Of a stretch of 64,000 bases of DNA, positions 52,485-60,591 are shown piece after piece. The stretch covers positions 124,001 through 188,000 of the forward strand of contig NZ_FWXV01000009.1 of assembly GCF_900176515.1 (NCBI RefSeq). Direction: 5' to 3'. The position numbers and the translations under genes were made by a program. Position 1 is the first letter of the stretch. Each line of letters begins with the position of its first letter. The notes beneath the pieces are model-generated. The model did not search any database and was not told where the DNA came from. It saw only the letters and a list, made by a program, of their open reading frames with translations. The stretch comes from Kibdelosporangium aridum. Lineage in GTDB: Bacteria; Actinomycetota; Actinomycetes; Mycobacteriales; Pseudonocardiaceae.

Positions 52485-54311
52485 GTGCGCGTCCTGTCAG
52501 TTGACCTCGGCACGTCCAACACCGTGGCGGTGTTGTCCGCACATGGGCGGCCTCCTCGTGTCGTCGAGGTCGACGGCTCCGCGACCATGCCCTCCGCGGT
52601 GTTCGCGGGCGAGGACGGAAACCTGGTTGTCGGCCGAGACGCTGAGCGACGCGCACGGTTGGACCCATCCCGTTTCGAGCCCAACCCCAAGCGCAGGGTC
52701 GACGAAGGCACACTGTTGCTGGGTGACACCGTCGTGCCGGTGACCGACGCCCTCGCCGCGGTGCTGAGCCGTGTCGGTGAAGAGACGACACGGCAACTGG
52801 GCGGTGCGAAGCCGGATGAGGTGCGGCTGACACACCCAGCGCAATGGGGGCCAACACGCCGCAACGTCCTGATGGCGGCGGCACGGCTGGCCGGCTTGGG
52901 CGACAACATGGTCCTCGTGCCGGAACCGGTGGCCGCGGCCGCGCATTTCGCCTCGTTCCCCGGGCAGTCGTTGACACCGGGCCGAGCGCTCGCGGTGTAC
53001 GACCTCGGTGCGGGCACATTCGACATCGCGGTCGTCGGCGCGACGCAGAACGGCTTCACGGTTCTCGCTGAGGACGGCCTGCCCGACCTCGGCGGCCTGG
53101 ACGTCGACCAGGCGTTGCTCGAGCACGTCGGCCGTGAGGTCTCGCATCGGGACCCGGCCCGTTGGCAGCGGTTGTTGCGTCCGGAGACCACAGCGGACCG
53201 TCGTGCGCAACGCTCGCTGCGTGAGGACGTGAAGGCAGCCAAGGAAGCGTTGTCCCGGCACCCGCAAACCGAAGTGCCGATGCCAGAACCATTCGACGAC
53301 GTGCTCGTCACCCGGGCGGAGCTGGAGGCGTTGGTCCGGCCGAACCTGCTGCGCAGCGTGGAGTTGCTGGCCGCGACCATCCGTTCGACCGGGATGACGC
53401 CCGACCGGCTGCTCGGCATCTACCTCGTCGGTGGATCCAGCCGGATGCCACTGGTCGCGACGCTCATCGCGGAGCAGTTGCGTGTCGTGCCGACCAGCCT
53501 CGACCAGCCGGAAACCGCCGTGGCGCTGGGTGCGCACCACGTGCCGCGCGAGGGTATCGGCGCGCGTACCCAGACGCAGCCCGTGCAGAGTGCGCTGACG
53601 GAGGATCAGCCGACCGCGACGATGACGCCGGTGCGGCCGAATTTCCGGCCACCAACCCCGCCCAGCGGCGGTTTTCCGGCGCAGCAAGCGCCCCAACCCG
53701 CGCCGCTGCCCAGCAACTTCCCGACGCTGACGCCCGCCGCCTCGGCGAAGAAGAAGTCGAACCGCAGGCTGCTGATCGGCGTCGCCGCGCTCGTCGTCGT
53801 GGCGTTGGCAGTGGTCGGCGGCATTTTCCTGTTGCCGTCCAACAGCGCCATCCCGTCAGCCGAGGACTGCGCGTCGGTGGGGGACAAGGACGACAAGGGC
53901 TTCACCAAATGTTTGCGCCAGCTCGCAGGCACGGTCCCGGACAACAACTCTTGCAAGTCGGGTGTGGAAAGCAGTGGCCTTGACGCTGCCGTGGGACTGA
54001 GCGTGACCTGCACCCTCAGTGAGGACTACCAGGTTTCGTACCTGCAGGCCTCGTCGAACGAGGAGTCCGACAAGCAGGCGCTCGCCGTGATCGGTTCGCT
54101 CGGCGGCGACACGGTGCGGGCCGACTGGACAGGCAACGGCCTGACCGGCCAGTACCAGGCAGCCGTCAGCGGCGGCACCGGCAAGCTGGTCTTCTACGTC
54201 AAAGACCTGCCGATCCTTGGCGTGCTGAGCAAGGTGCAGCTGCGCGACGCCGGAACGCCCGACGAGATCGCCACCTACTGGGAGAAGAATGTCCAGCCCG
54301 GTACTTCTTGA
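52485..54311 (+). CDS. membrane-anchored Hsp70-like protein with extracytoplasmic C-terminal domain
   Basis: A 608-residue protein. The N-terminal actin-like ATPase domain (1-345) has phosphate-1 VDLGTSNTVAVL, phosphate-2 YDLGAGTFDIAVVG (near 168) and adenosine LVGGSSRMP (near 310). In place of the substrate-binding domain come a Pro/Gln-rich linker (about 350-420), one transmembrane helix (about 425-448) and an exported domain of about 155 residues with three or four Cys. Such Hsp70-like proteins are a Pseudonocardiales speciality; whether they chaperone or signal is unknown. GTG at 52485 has AAAAGGGGAG upstream; the long upstream frame is antisense to the kinase gene. Confidence 0.88.
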   Translation: MRVLSVDLGTSNTVAVLSAHGRPPRVVEVDGSATMPSAVFAGEDGNLVVGRDAERRARLDPSRFEPNPKRRVDEGTLLLGDTVVPVTDALAAVLSRVGEETTRQLGGAKPDEVRLTHPAQWGPTRRNVLMAAARLAGLGDNMVLVPEPVAAAAHFASFPGQSLTPGRALAVYDLGAGTFDIAVVGATQNGFTVLAEDGLPDLGGLDVDQALLEHVGREVSHRDPARWQRLLRPETTADRRAQRSLREDVKAAKEALSRHPQTEVPMPEPFDDVLVTRAELEALVRPNLLRSVELLAATIRSTGMTPDRLLGIYLVGGSSRMPLVATLIAEQLRVVPTSLDQPETAVALGAHHVPREGIGARTQTQPVQSALTEDQPTATMTPVRPNFRPPTPPSGGFPAQQAPQPAPLPSNFPTLTPAASAKKKSNRRLLIGVAALVVVALAVVGGIFLLPSNSAIPSAEDCASVGDKDDKGFTKCLRQLAGTVPDNNSCKSGVESSGLDAAVGLSVTCTLSEDYQVSYLQASSNEESDKQALAVIGSLGGDTVRADWTGNGLTGQYQAAVSGGTGKLVFYVKDLPILGVLSKVQLRDAGTPDEIATYWEKNVQPGTS

Positions 54312-55089
54312 CCGGATGGCGGCGAACTTCGCCGAGCACTCGTGCCACCTGCACCGCAAGACCGCGGGAATGACCGTCGTCGAGACCGATGACTTGGTGA
54401 TCGCGGACGGTGACGTCGCCGACGACACGTTCAACATCATCACCGGGACTCGATTCACTGAGTCCACTGTGGACATACGAATCGCCGAGACTGTTGCGAT
54501 GATCGGCGGCCGGTTCTCGTGGTGGGTGGATTCGACGTCCACACCGGGCAACTTGTCGGACCGGATCGCCGCGGCGGGTTTCCCCGCGCTGGAGCCGGAA
54601 CCGGGCATGGTCGCCGACCTGGCCTCGTTGCCCGCGTTGGAAGTTCCGCCAGGGCTGCGGATCGAGCGGGTTCGTGACGCGGGTCAACTCGCGGACTACG
54701 CCGCAATCCTTGCGGCGAACTGGAGTCCGCCCGCGTCCGGGGTGATCCGGTTCTACGAACGTGCCGCGGTGGCGGCTTTGGATCCGGCTTGCCAGACTCG
54801 GTGCTTCGTCGGATATGTCGGCGACGCGGCCGTCTGCGCGGCGGAAGCTTTTCTGGCGCACGGGGTTGCCGGGATCTACAACATCTCGACGCTGGCCGGT
54901 TTCCGGCGACGTGGATTCGGGCGTGCGATCACGCTCTCGGCTTTGCTCGCGGCACGTGCCGAGGGCTTCGGCACAGCCGTTCTGCAGACGTCACCTGACG
55001 GGCAGGAGCTCTATCGAGGGCTCGGTTTCACCGTCGCGGGCAGTTTCACCGAACACAGCGTCACTGGTTCTCGGCGATCTGATCCCTGA
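54289..55089 (+). CDS. GNAT family N-acetyltransferase
   Basis: A 266-residue protein. The first 120 residues resemble a degenerate GNAT half, while the C-terminal half carries the working acetyl-CoA site: ISTLAGFRRRGFGRAITLS (RRRGFGRA, near 205) followed by QTSPDGQELYRGLGF (near 232-246). Substrate unknown. Its ATG lies within the end of the Hsp70-like gene (23-base overlap), so translation is coupled. The 3' end overlaps the convergent YCII gene by 29 bases. Confidence 0.87.
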   Translation: MSSPVLLDRMAANFAEHSCHLHRKTAGMTVVETDDLVIADGDVADDTFNIITGTRFTESTVDIRIAETVAMIGGRFSWWVDSTSTPGNLSDRIAAAGFPALEPEPGMVADLASLPALEVPPGLRIERVRDAGQLADYAAILAANWSPPASGVIRFYERAAVAALDPACQTRCFVGYVGDAAVCAAEAFLAHGVAGIYNISTLAGFRRRGFGRAITLSALLAARAEGFGTAVLQTSPDGQELYRGLGFTVAGSFTEHSVTGSRRSDP

Positions 55090-55489
55090 GCTTGTCCTCG
55101 CCTTCCTTGAGCTCCTCGGTGTACGTCTCGGCGTAGTGCTCGGCAGCGTCGACGACCTGGCGTACCTCGAGGTTGGTCTCGATCTCCGGCGGGCTCGGCA
55201 CGCGGCTGGCCCAGTCGATCGCCTCTTCCAGCGAGTCGACCTTGATCATCCAGAAACCCGCGACGAGCTCCTTCGACTCGGTGAACGGGCCGTCGGTGAT
55301 CGTGGTCTTGCCGCCGGACATCTGCACCCGCGCGCCTTTGCCGCTGTCCAGCAGGCCTTCGGCGCCGACCAGGATGCCCGCGTCGGCCATCTCCTGGTTG
55401 AACTGCGCCATCGCGGTGAACTCGGCCTCGGACGGCACCCTGCCGGCGTCGGTCTTCTCGTCCGACTTGATGATGATCATGAAACGCAT
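55061..55489 (-). CDS. YCII-related (DGPF domain) protein
   Basis: A 142-residue single-domain protein of the YCII/DGPF family: MRFMIIIKSDEKTDAG opening and the signature TDGPFTESKELVAGFW (near 69). These ferredoxin-like-fold proteins often accompany ECF sigma factors, but none is present here. The C-terminal extension is acidic and helical. ATG at 55489 is preferred to GTG at 55498 on conservation. No activity established. Confidence 0.88.
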   Translation of the reverse strand: MRFMIIIKSDEKTDAGRVPSEAEFTAMAQFNQEMADAGILVGAEGLLDSGKGARVQMSGGKTTITDGPFTESKELVAGFWMIKVDSLEEAIDWASRVPSPPEIETNLEVRQVVDAAEHYAETYTEELKEGEDKLRDQIAENQ

Positions 55490-55531
55490 GGTGTGCACCG
55501 CTCCGATCTCGCCTCGGGCGCAGACCTTACT

Positions 55532-55651
55532 TCAGCGCCTCCGGTTGTTGCGCAGCCAGAAGATGACCGTGATCAGCGCGGCGAGCACGCTGGCGATCGC
55601 CAGGACGGTCAGGCCCATCGACTCGAGTCCACTCGGTGCTTCCACGCTCAC
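55532..55651 (-). CDS. 39-residue single-helix membrane protein
   Basis: A very small gene: GTG at 55651, then VEAPSGLESMGLTVLAIASV and so on to RRR-stop. One transmembrane helix (about 12-33) is followed by the basic tail WLRNNRRR, predicting outside-in topology with a cytoplasmic C-terminus. GC-rich third positions support coding. A TAGGTT -10-like element lies directly upstream, so translation is probably leaderless. It is divergent from the DUF3046 gene by 14 bases. I do not recognise a family. Confidence 0.6.
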   Translation of the reverse strand: MSVEAPSGLESMGLTVLAIASVLAALITVIFWLRNNRRR

Positions 55652-55665
55652 TAACCTAGTCGTCG

Positions 55666-55860
55666 ATGCGTACCACGGTCTTCCGCAATCTGATGTCCAC
55701 CGAGTTCGGTGCTGTCCGCGCCGAGATGCTCGCCCGTGACCACGTGCTCGGCGCGCTCGGCGGTCGCACCGTCGACCAGGCGCTCGAGGCAGGCTTCGAA
55801 CCCAAGGAGATCTGGCGCGCGGTCTGCGACGACTTCGGGGTCCCACCCGAGAGGCGCTGA
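55666..55860 (+). CDS. DUF3046 protein
   Basis: A 64-residue protein of the DUF3046 family, a small helical protein typically encoded immediately upstream of recA in actinobacteria. Conserved pieces are FRNLMSTEFGAVRAEMLARDHVL and EIWRAVCDDFGVP (each in part). Function unknown. It ends 22 bases before the recA SOS box, so it is transcribed separately from or ahead of the LexA-controlled promoter. Confidence 0.88.
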   Translation: MRTTVFRNLMSTEFGAVRAEMLARDHVLGALGGRTVDQALEAGFEPKEIWRAVCDDFGVPPERR

Positions 55861-55881
55861 CCGGCGTGTCGCGCGAACGGC

Positions 55882-55903
55882 TCGAACACGTGTTCGCTAC
55901 GAT
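55882..55903 (+). promoter_or_regulatory. recA SOS box and -10 element
   Basis: TCGAACACGTGTTCGC (55882-55897) matches the LexA consensus TCGAAC-N4-GTTCGA at all but the last base. TACGAT (55898-55903) immediately downstream fits a -10. The 15-base core is identical to the perfect box at 21962. Confidence 0.9.
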
Positions 55904-56001
55904 GGCTGCGCACCGGGATCGGCGGTCCCCCGAAATTGTCGGTCCCCACCCGTAGCGTCTCCTCCGACACAGACCGCTCGACCCAACGAGGTGGACATCA
56001 G

Positions 56002-57045
56002 ATGGCACCAGCAGCACCCGACCGGGGCAAGGCACTCGAGCTCGCCCTCGCCCAGATCGACAAGCAGTACGGCAAGGGCTCGGTCATGCGTCTCGGCGAA
56101 GAGGCGCGTGCCCCGATCAAGGTCATCCCGACCGGCTCCATCGTCCTTGACGTCGCGCTCGGGATCGGCGGCCTGCCCCGCGGCCGCATCGTCGAGATCT
56201 ACGGCCCGGAATCCTCCGGTAAGACGACCGTCGCCCTGCACGCCGTGGCCAACGCGCAGAAGGCAGGCGGCATCGCGGCGTTCATCGACGCCGAGCACGC
56301 GCTCGACCCCGAGTACGCCAAGGCGCTCGGCGTCGACACCGACGCACTGCTGGTCTCCCAGCCGGACACCGGTGAGCAGGCGCTGGAGATCGCGGACATG
56401 CTGATCCGCTCCGGCGCGCTGGACATCCTGGTCATCGACTCCGTCGCGGCCCTCGTGCCCCGCGCCGAGATCGAGGGCGAGATGGGTGACAGCCACGTCG
56501 GTCTGCAGGCCCGGCTGATGAGCCAGGCGCTGCGCAAGATCACCGGTGCGCTGAGCAACTCCGGCACCACCGCGATCTTCATCAACCAGCTGCGTGAGAA
56601 GGTCGGCGTGATGTTCGGCTCGCCGGAGACCACCACCGGTGGCAAGGCGCTGAAGTTCTACGCGTCGGTCCGGCTCGACGTGCGCCGGATCGAGACGTTG
56701 AAGGACGGCGGCGAGCCGGTCGGTAACCGCACCCGGGTCAAGGTCGTCAAGAACAAGGTGGCCCCGCCGTTCAAGCAGGCCGAGTTCGACATCCTTTACG
56801 GCCTGGGCGTCAGCCGTGAGGGCTCGCTCATCGACATGGGCGTCGACCAGGGCATCCTGCGCAAGTCCGGCGCCTGGTACACCTACGAGGGTGACCAGCT
56901 CGGGCAGGGCAAGGAGAACGCCCGGCGGTTCCTGCGGGAGAACCCGGACGTCGCCAACGACATCGAGAAGCGAATCCAGGACAAGATGGGGATCGGCCCG
57001 AAGCTTGACGCCGAGGAAGCGGCGCCCGCCCCTGTCGACTTCTGA
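56002..57045 (+). CDS. recA: recombinase RecA
   Basis: Strand-exchange protein and LexA co-protease. A 347-residue protein with Walker A GPESSGKTTVAL (near 69), Walker B DILVIDSVAALVPRAE (near 140), the L2-type FINQLREKVGVMFGSPETTTGG region (in part, near 195-215) and a short acidic C-terminus. Nothing is missing and no intein is present, unlike in some mycobacteria. ATG at 56002 with GAGGTGG upstream. The stop overlaps the recX start by one base (TGATG). Confidence 0.99.
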   Translation: MAPAAPDRGKALELALAQIDKQYGKGSVMRLGEEARAPIKVIPTGSIVLDVALGIGGLPRGRIVEIYGPESSGKTTVALHAVANAQKAGGIAAFIDAEHALDPEYAKALGVDTDALLVSQPDTGEQALEIADMLIRSGALDILVIDSVAALVPRAEIEGEMGDSHVGLQARLMSQALRKITGALSNSGTTAIFINQLREKVGVMFGSPETTTGGKALKFYASVRLDVRRIETLKDGGEPVGNRTRVKVVKNKVAPPFKQAEFDILYGLGVSREGSLIDMGVDQGILRKSGAWYTYEGDQLGQGKENARRFLRENPDVANDIEKRIQDKMGIGPKLDAEEAAPAPVDF

Positions 57046-58574
57046 TGCCAGACGATTCTGGCGATCTGACGTGGCTCAAGGACTGGGTGACAGACCAGCG
57101 AGCCCAGGCACCGGCGGAACCGGGTATCGACCCTTGGGCCGGGGAAGAACCCGACCTGCCGGCGCCGACACATCCCGCGCACCGGCCTTCGGAACCAGAC
57201 GTGGCGCCGAAGGCCGGGCGGGATGCCCACCCCGAGCCCAACTCGCCCGAGTCCCGGACGACTGAACCCGGCTCAACTGGGTCCGCGTCGACTGAGCCCG
57301 GCTCGACTGGGTCTGCGCCGACTGGGTCTGCGGCGATCGAGTTTGCGGCGACGCAGCCGACATCGCAGGAAACTGACGCCTCGCCGGAACCGGACGAGGT
57401 CATGGCTGATCTGCGCAGCCCGATGGCCGAGATTTCCGCCGCACGGCCTGTGCCTCAAGAGGCACGACCTTCCCGGGACGCTCGGCTGGCTCGAGTGCCG
57501 CAGCAGCCCCAGGTTGTGGATCGCGCCGAGTCACGAGGACAGCGCTCGGAAGGTGTCGAGCAGTCACGGGATGCGCAGTCTTCTCGCGATGGTGGGCTGG
57601 CAGATTCGCGTGTTGGTGTGGCCGAGGTGTCTGAAGAGCCTGTGGCTGGTGGTCGTGCTGAGCGAGGATCGGGCGCGGAGGGTGCCGCGGCGTCTCGGTC
57701 TCGCGGTGCGGGATCTTCCCGGGAAGCTCGGCCGACAGATTCGCGTGTTGGCGTGGCCAAGGTGTCTGAAGCGCCTCAGGATGCGCAGTCTTCTCAGGAT
57801 CCGCGGCTGGCAGAACTGCGTGCTCGGCTGGCTCAGGTGTCTGAACAGCCTCAGGCTGTCAGTCGTACTAAGCCGCAGCGGCCGCGCGTCGCGCAACCTC
57901 AGCCCCAGGCTGGGCGGCGACCGGTCGCCGACACGGATTCTTCAGCCACGGACAGCGCCGTCACCGATCTACGGGATCGGAGGGCGAGTCGGCGGCGTGG
58001 TGATCGGCGGCGCCGGGGTGGTTCGGACACAGGCGAGGGTGAGGAACGCCGTCCGCGCAAGGCCGCTGAGGTTGACCGTGACCCCGAAGCTCACGCCAAG
58101 GACATCTGCCTGACTTTGCTCACTGCTCGGCCCAGGACCCGTTCTGAGTTGTACAAGGCTTTGTTGCGCAAGGAGATCGCGCCCGAGGTTGCTGAGCGGG
58201 TGCTTGGTCGGCTTGATGAGGTCGGGCTGATCGATGACAAGGCGTTCGCCGAGATGTGGGTTCGCTCTCGGCACACCTATCAGGGCATGGGGCGCAAGGC
58301 GTTGAGCGTCGAGCTTCGTCGTCGGGGTGTCGACAACGACACGGCCGCGGAGGCTGTTTCCGCTGTCGACGAAGAGGCTGAGGAAGAGCGCGCGCGTCAA
58401 TTGGTCCGCAAGAAGCTTCCGTCCATGCGGTCCGCCGACCAGCAGACCAAGATCCGGCGACTGGTCGGCATGCTTGCCCGCAAGGGGTACACGCAGGGCT
58501 TGGCCTATCGCGTCGTCAAGGATGAACTGGCCAGCTTCGGCGAGGAGACCGATCTCCTCGACACCCTGGAGTGA
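57045..58574 (+). CDS. recX: RecX with long repetitive N-terminal extension
   Basis: Modulator of RecA filaments. The RecX domain occupies only the last 170 or so of 509 residues: AKDICLTLLTARPRTRSEL, GLIDDKAFAEMWVRSRHTYQGMGRKAL (in part) and ARKGYTQGLAYRVVKDEL are typical. The first 335 residues are low-complexity and hydrophilic, with Pro-Ser-Thr-Gly-rich repeats (EPGSTGSA twice) and a repeated unit DSRVGVAEVSEEP / DSRVGVAKVSEAP / ELRARLAQVSEQP. They end in a highly basic stretch (RRASRRRGDRRRRGG, near 315-330). Usual RecX length is about 150-270, so the extension is exceptional. Start ATG overlaps the recA stop. Confidence 0.95.
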   Translation: MPDDSGDLTWLKDWVTDQRAQAPAEPGIDPWAGEEPDLPAPTHPAHRPSEPDVAPKAGRDAHPEPNSPESRTTEPGSTGSASTEPGSTGSAPTGSAAIEFAATQPTSQETDASPEPDEVMADLRSPMAEISAARPVPQEARPSRDARLARVPQQPQVVDRAESRGQRSEGVEQSRDAQSSRDGGLADSRVGVAEVSEEPVAGGRAERGSGAEGAAASRSRGAGSSREARPTDSRVGVAKVSEAPQDAQSSQDPRLAELRARLAQVSEQPQAVSRTKPQRPRVAQPQPQAGRRPVADTDSSATDSAVTDLRDRRASRRRGDRRRRGGSDTGEGEERRPRKAAEVDRDPEAHAKDICLTLLTARPRTRSELYKALLRKEIAPEVAERVLGRLDEVGLIDDKAFAEMWVRSRHTYQGMGRKALSVELRRRGVDNDTAAEAVSAVDEEAEEERARQLVRKKLPSMRSADQQTKIRRLVGMLARKGYTQGLAYRVVKDELASFGEETDLLDTLE

Positions 58575-58578
58575 ATCT

Positions 58579-59025
58579 TTACTTCGACGAGCTCAGCTTG
58601 ATCAACGCTGTCCCGCCTGCCGCCTCCAGCTTCACGTCCGCGCCATAGGTGCCGTCACGCAGCAGGTTTGGTGTGATGAAGGTGGCGCGTTGCACCGAGC
58701 TGTCCTTCATGAAGACCAGGATGTTCCCGCGCTGCATGAACACGTCCTCCATGTCCACCTTCGCGCCGACCTCCTTCTCCACGAGGTCGCGGCTCACCGG
58801 TTCCGGCGAGATGTAGACCTTGTCCCAATCGCCGCCGGTCAGGTCGCGCAACAACACCGACCCGCCGTTCTGCCGCAGATCAGCCAGCTGCTTCGACAGG
58901 TTCACGTCCTCGGTCAACTTTCCCCCTCCGTCCGTGCCGCACGCGGCGGTCAGAAATCCCGCAAGTATGACGATGAAGCCCGCCACCAGCGCTCTAGTTG
59001 TCGTACGTGCCGTAGTTGTCGCCAT
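58579..59025 (-). CDS. putative lipoprotein following the ESX effector gene
   Basis: A 148-residue protein with a lipoprotein signal: a Thr/Arg-rich n-region, a hydrophobic core VAGFIVILAGFL and lipobox LTAAC (Cys near 29). The mature domain (about 115 residues) is small alpha/beta with TEDVNLSKQLADLRQNGGSV and VYISPEPVSRDLVEKEVG. ATG at 59025 overlaps the upstream effector gene by 32 bases. Being the last gene of the ESX pair's operon, it may be an immunity or membrane partner, which is inference only. No family recognised. Confidence 0.7.
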   Translation of the reverse strand: MATTTARTTTRALVAGFIVILAGFLTAACGTDGGGKLTEDVNLSKQLADLRQNGGSVLLRDLTGGDWDKVYISPEPVSRDLVEKEVGAKVDMEDVFMQRGNILVFMKDSSVQRATFITPNLLRDGTYGADVKLEAAGGTALIKLSSSK

Positions 59026-60214
59026 CGCTGCCCGGGTTGTAGCCACCAGAAGTGTTGTCCTCGTACTTGTCTTGTGGTTTCGGATCCTGACCGCCCTCGG
59101 CAGGCGGGCCCTCGGCGCGCCCAGTCTGGCCCATCGGAACCTCGTTGCTGCGCACCAGTTGCCCGTCCGGGCCGACGACCACCATTTCGCCGTTCCGTAC
59201 CGCCTGCTCGACCAGGCCTTTCAATTCCTCCGGGCTCGCGTCCGGGTGCTCGGCCGCGATCCGCCTGCCGACCTCGTTGTTGTGCAGGTCCATCGCTTCC
59301 GCCGCGGCACTGTTCGTCCCGACGCGTTCGTGCGCGGTGGTGTACTGCTCGGTCCATTCCGGGCCGAACCGGTTGGCCAGCATCGCGTTCCAGTAGGCGT
59401 GCCGGAACGCGTCGGAATGCCCGTCGGTCAGTCCTTGCCGGTCGAACACGTTCTCCGCGTCGTGCACAGCGGTTTTGTAGATGTCGTACGCGTCTTTCGT
59501 GCCGGCGAGGCCGATGTCGTCCAGCAGGGCCGCTTCACCCGCGGTCATGTTCATCGGCTCGATGCCGAATTTCTCGAGGACCCAGCCGAGGGCGCCGTCC
59601 GGATAGCTGACGATGCCGCCCGGGTCGATTGAGACGTTGTATTTCTTCAGCAGTTCTTCGTGCAGGCTGCCTTGTTTCTCGCCCTGTGCGCTGGCATCCG
59701 CCAGACTTGTCGCGCCGCCGTCGGTGATCTGGCCGCCCGAGATCTTGTCGAGCACCCCGGACAGGAACACATCGACATCGTTCGCACGCTCAAGAATCGT
59801 GCTGACACGGTTCGCGAGATCGGCCATGACGCTGATCTGGTCGAAGAAACCACCATCTCCGGCGGTGGCCTGTGGAACGATCTGGCCCTCGTTGGTGATC
59901 GAGAATCCGTTGGCCGTAGCCACATCGTCGGTTTCGCGCACCAGACGTTCGAGCACGGTGACCGAGTCCGAGGCGTCCGCGACGGCGCGCCGGGCGGCAG
60001 CGACACCTGCGACGACGTGCTCCATCCGATCGGTTGTTCTCGTCCGTGCCTGCTCGGCCTCGTTGGCGCCGGAACCGACCCAGCTGTCGGGTTTTCCACT
60101 CGCGGAGAGCTCGTCGCTCATCCCGAGGAGTTCATCGCCCCGTTTGTTCAGTTCCCCGACCGCTTCGTCCAGCGCGGCCGCACGCCACTGCTTGACATCC
60201 CCGTAGCTGACCAT
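58994..60214 (-). CDS. ESX-type secreted effector candidate with C-terminal DUF6973-like domain
   Basis: A 406-residue protein. Residues about 1-110 are a helical WXG100/LXG-like secretion domain with SWVGSGANEAEQAR (W-x-G near 43). A middle helical region follows, then from about 255 a compact domain with DGHSDAFRHAYWNAMLANRFG, EWTEQYTTAHERVG and AMDLHNNEVGRRIA (each conserved), which I recognise as DUF6973. The His/Asp/Asn-rich pattern suggests an enzyme, possibly a toxin. The C-terminal tail is Pro/Gly/Asp-rich. The ATG at 60214 overlaps the upstream stop by one base (TGATG). Partner of the small EspC-like protein and followed by a lipoprotein gene. Confidence 0.75.
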   Translation of the reverse strand: MVSYGDVKQWRAAALDEAVGELNKRGDELLGMSDELSASGKPDSWVGSGANEAEQARTRTTDRMEHVVAGVAAARRAVADASDSVTVLERLVRETDDVATANGFSITNEGQIVPQATAGDGGFFDQISVMADLANRVSTILERANDVDVFLSGVLDKISGGQITDGGATSLADASAQGEKQGSLHEELLKKYNVSIDPGGIVSYPDGALGWVLEKFGIEPMNMTAGEAALLDDIGLAGTKDAYDIYKTAVHDAENVFDRQGLTDGHSDAFRHAYWNAMLANRFGPEWTEQYTTAHERVGTNSAAAEAMDLHNNEVGRRIAAEHPDASPEELKGLVEQAVRNGEMVVVGPDGQLVRSNEVPMGQTGRAEGPPAEGGQDPKPQDKYEDNTSGGYNPGSDGDNYGTYDN

Positions 60215-60534
60215 CACTCGGCCCGCATTCCGCCGCGAGTGCCGCCGACGCGGAAATCAGCCGCCGCGGCCTGCTCGTTCTGCTCGTACCGGTCAGCGGC
60301 CGAGGACAAGTTCGCGGCGTACGCCTTCGCGTCAGCCGCCCACGACGTGACCTCGTTCTTCCAGTACGGCATCAGCCGATTCACTGAACCGGCTGATTTC
60401 GAACCGGGCAAGGCCTGGCCAACTGGACCGATGGCGGCGGCTAGATCGACTTTGCCCGCGATTTCCGCCGCGTCGTCGGCTGCCGTCGACGCACGGCGAA
60501 TCTCGTCGATGACGACTGCGTAGCCCGTTCCCAT
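60214..60534 (-). CDS. EspC-like small ESX secretion-associated protein
   Basis: A 106-residue helical-hairpin protein of the WXG100/EspC type, with a Trp at the turn region (MPYWKNEVTSW, near 53-61) and, after the second helix, RYEQNE, which fits the YxxxD/E secretion signal of type VII substrates. The C-terminus is flexible and Gly-rich. It is the first gene of a three-gene unit (EspC-like, effector, lipoprotein) and probably pairs with the effector for export. No ESX machinery genes lie in the window. Confidence 0.8.
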   Translation of the reverse strand: MGTGYAVVIDEIRRASTAADDAAEIAGKVDLAAAIGPVGQALPGSKSAGSVNRLMPYWKNEVTSWAADAKAYAANLSSAADRYEQNEQAAAADFRVGGTRGGMRAE

Positions 60535-60591
60535 GTCCCCTCCTCGATGCCGCCAGTGAGACGAAGCGGACGATGGGGTGGTTCCGGACGA

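Noticed and set aside
57223..58113. A 296-codon plus-strand frame inside recX
   Set aside because: It is out of frame with the RecX domain, has no start signal, and the recX frame continues without interruption from recA coupling to the RecX domain.
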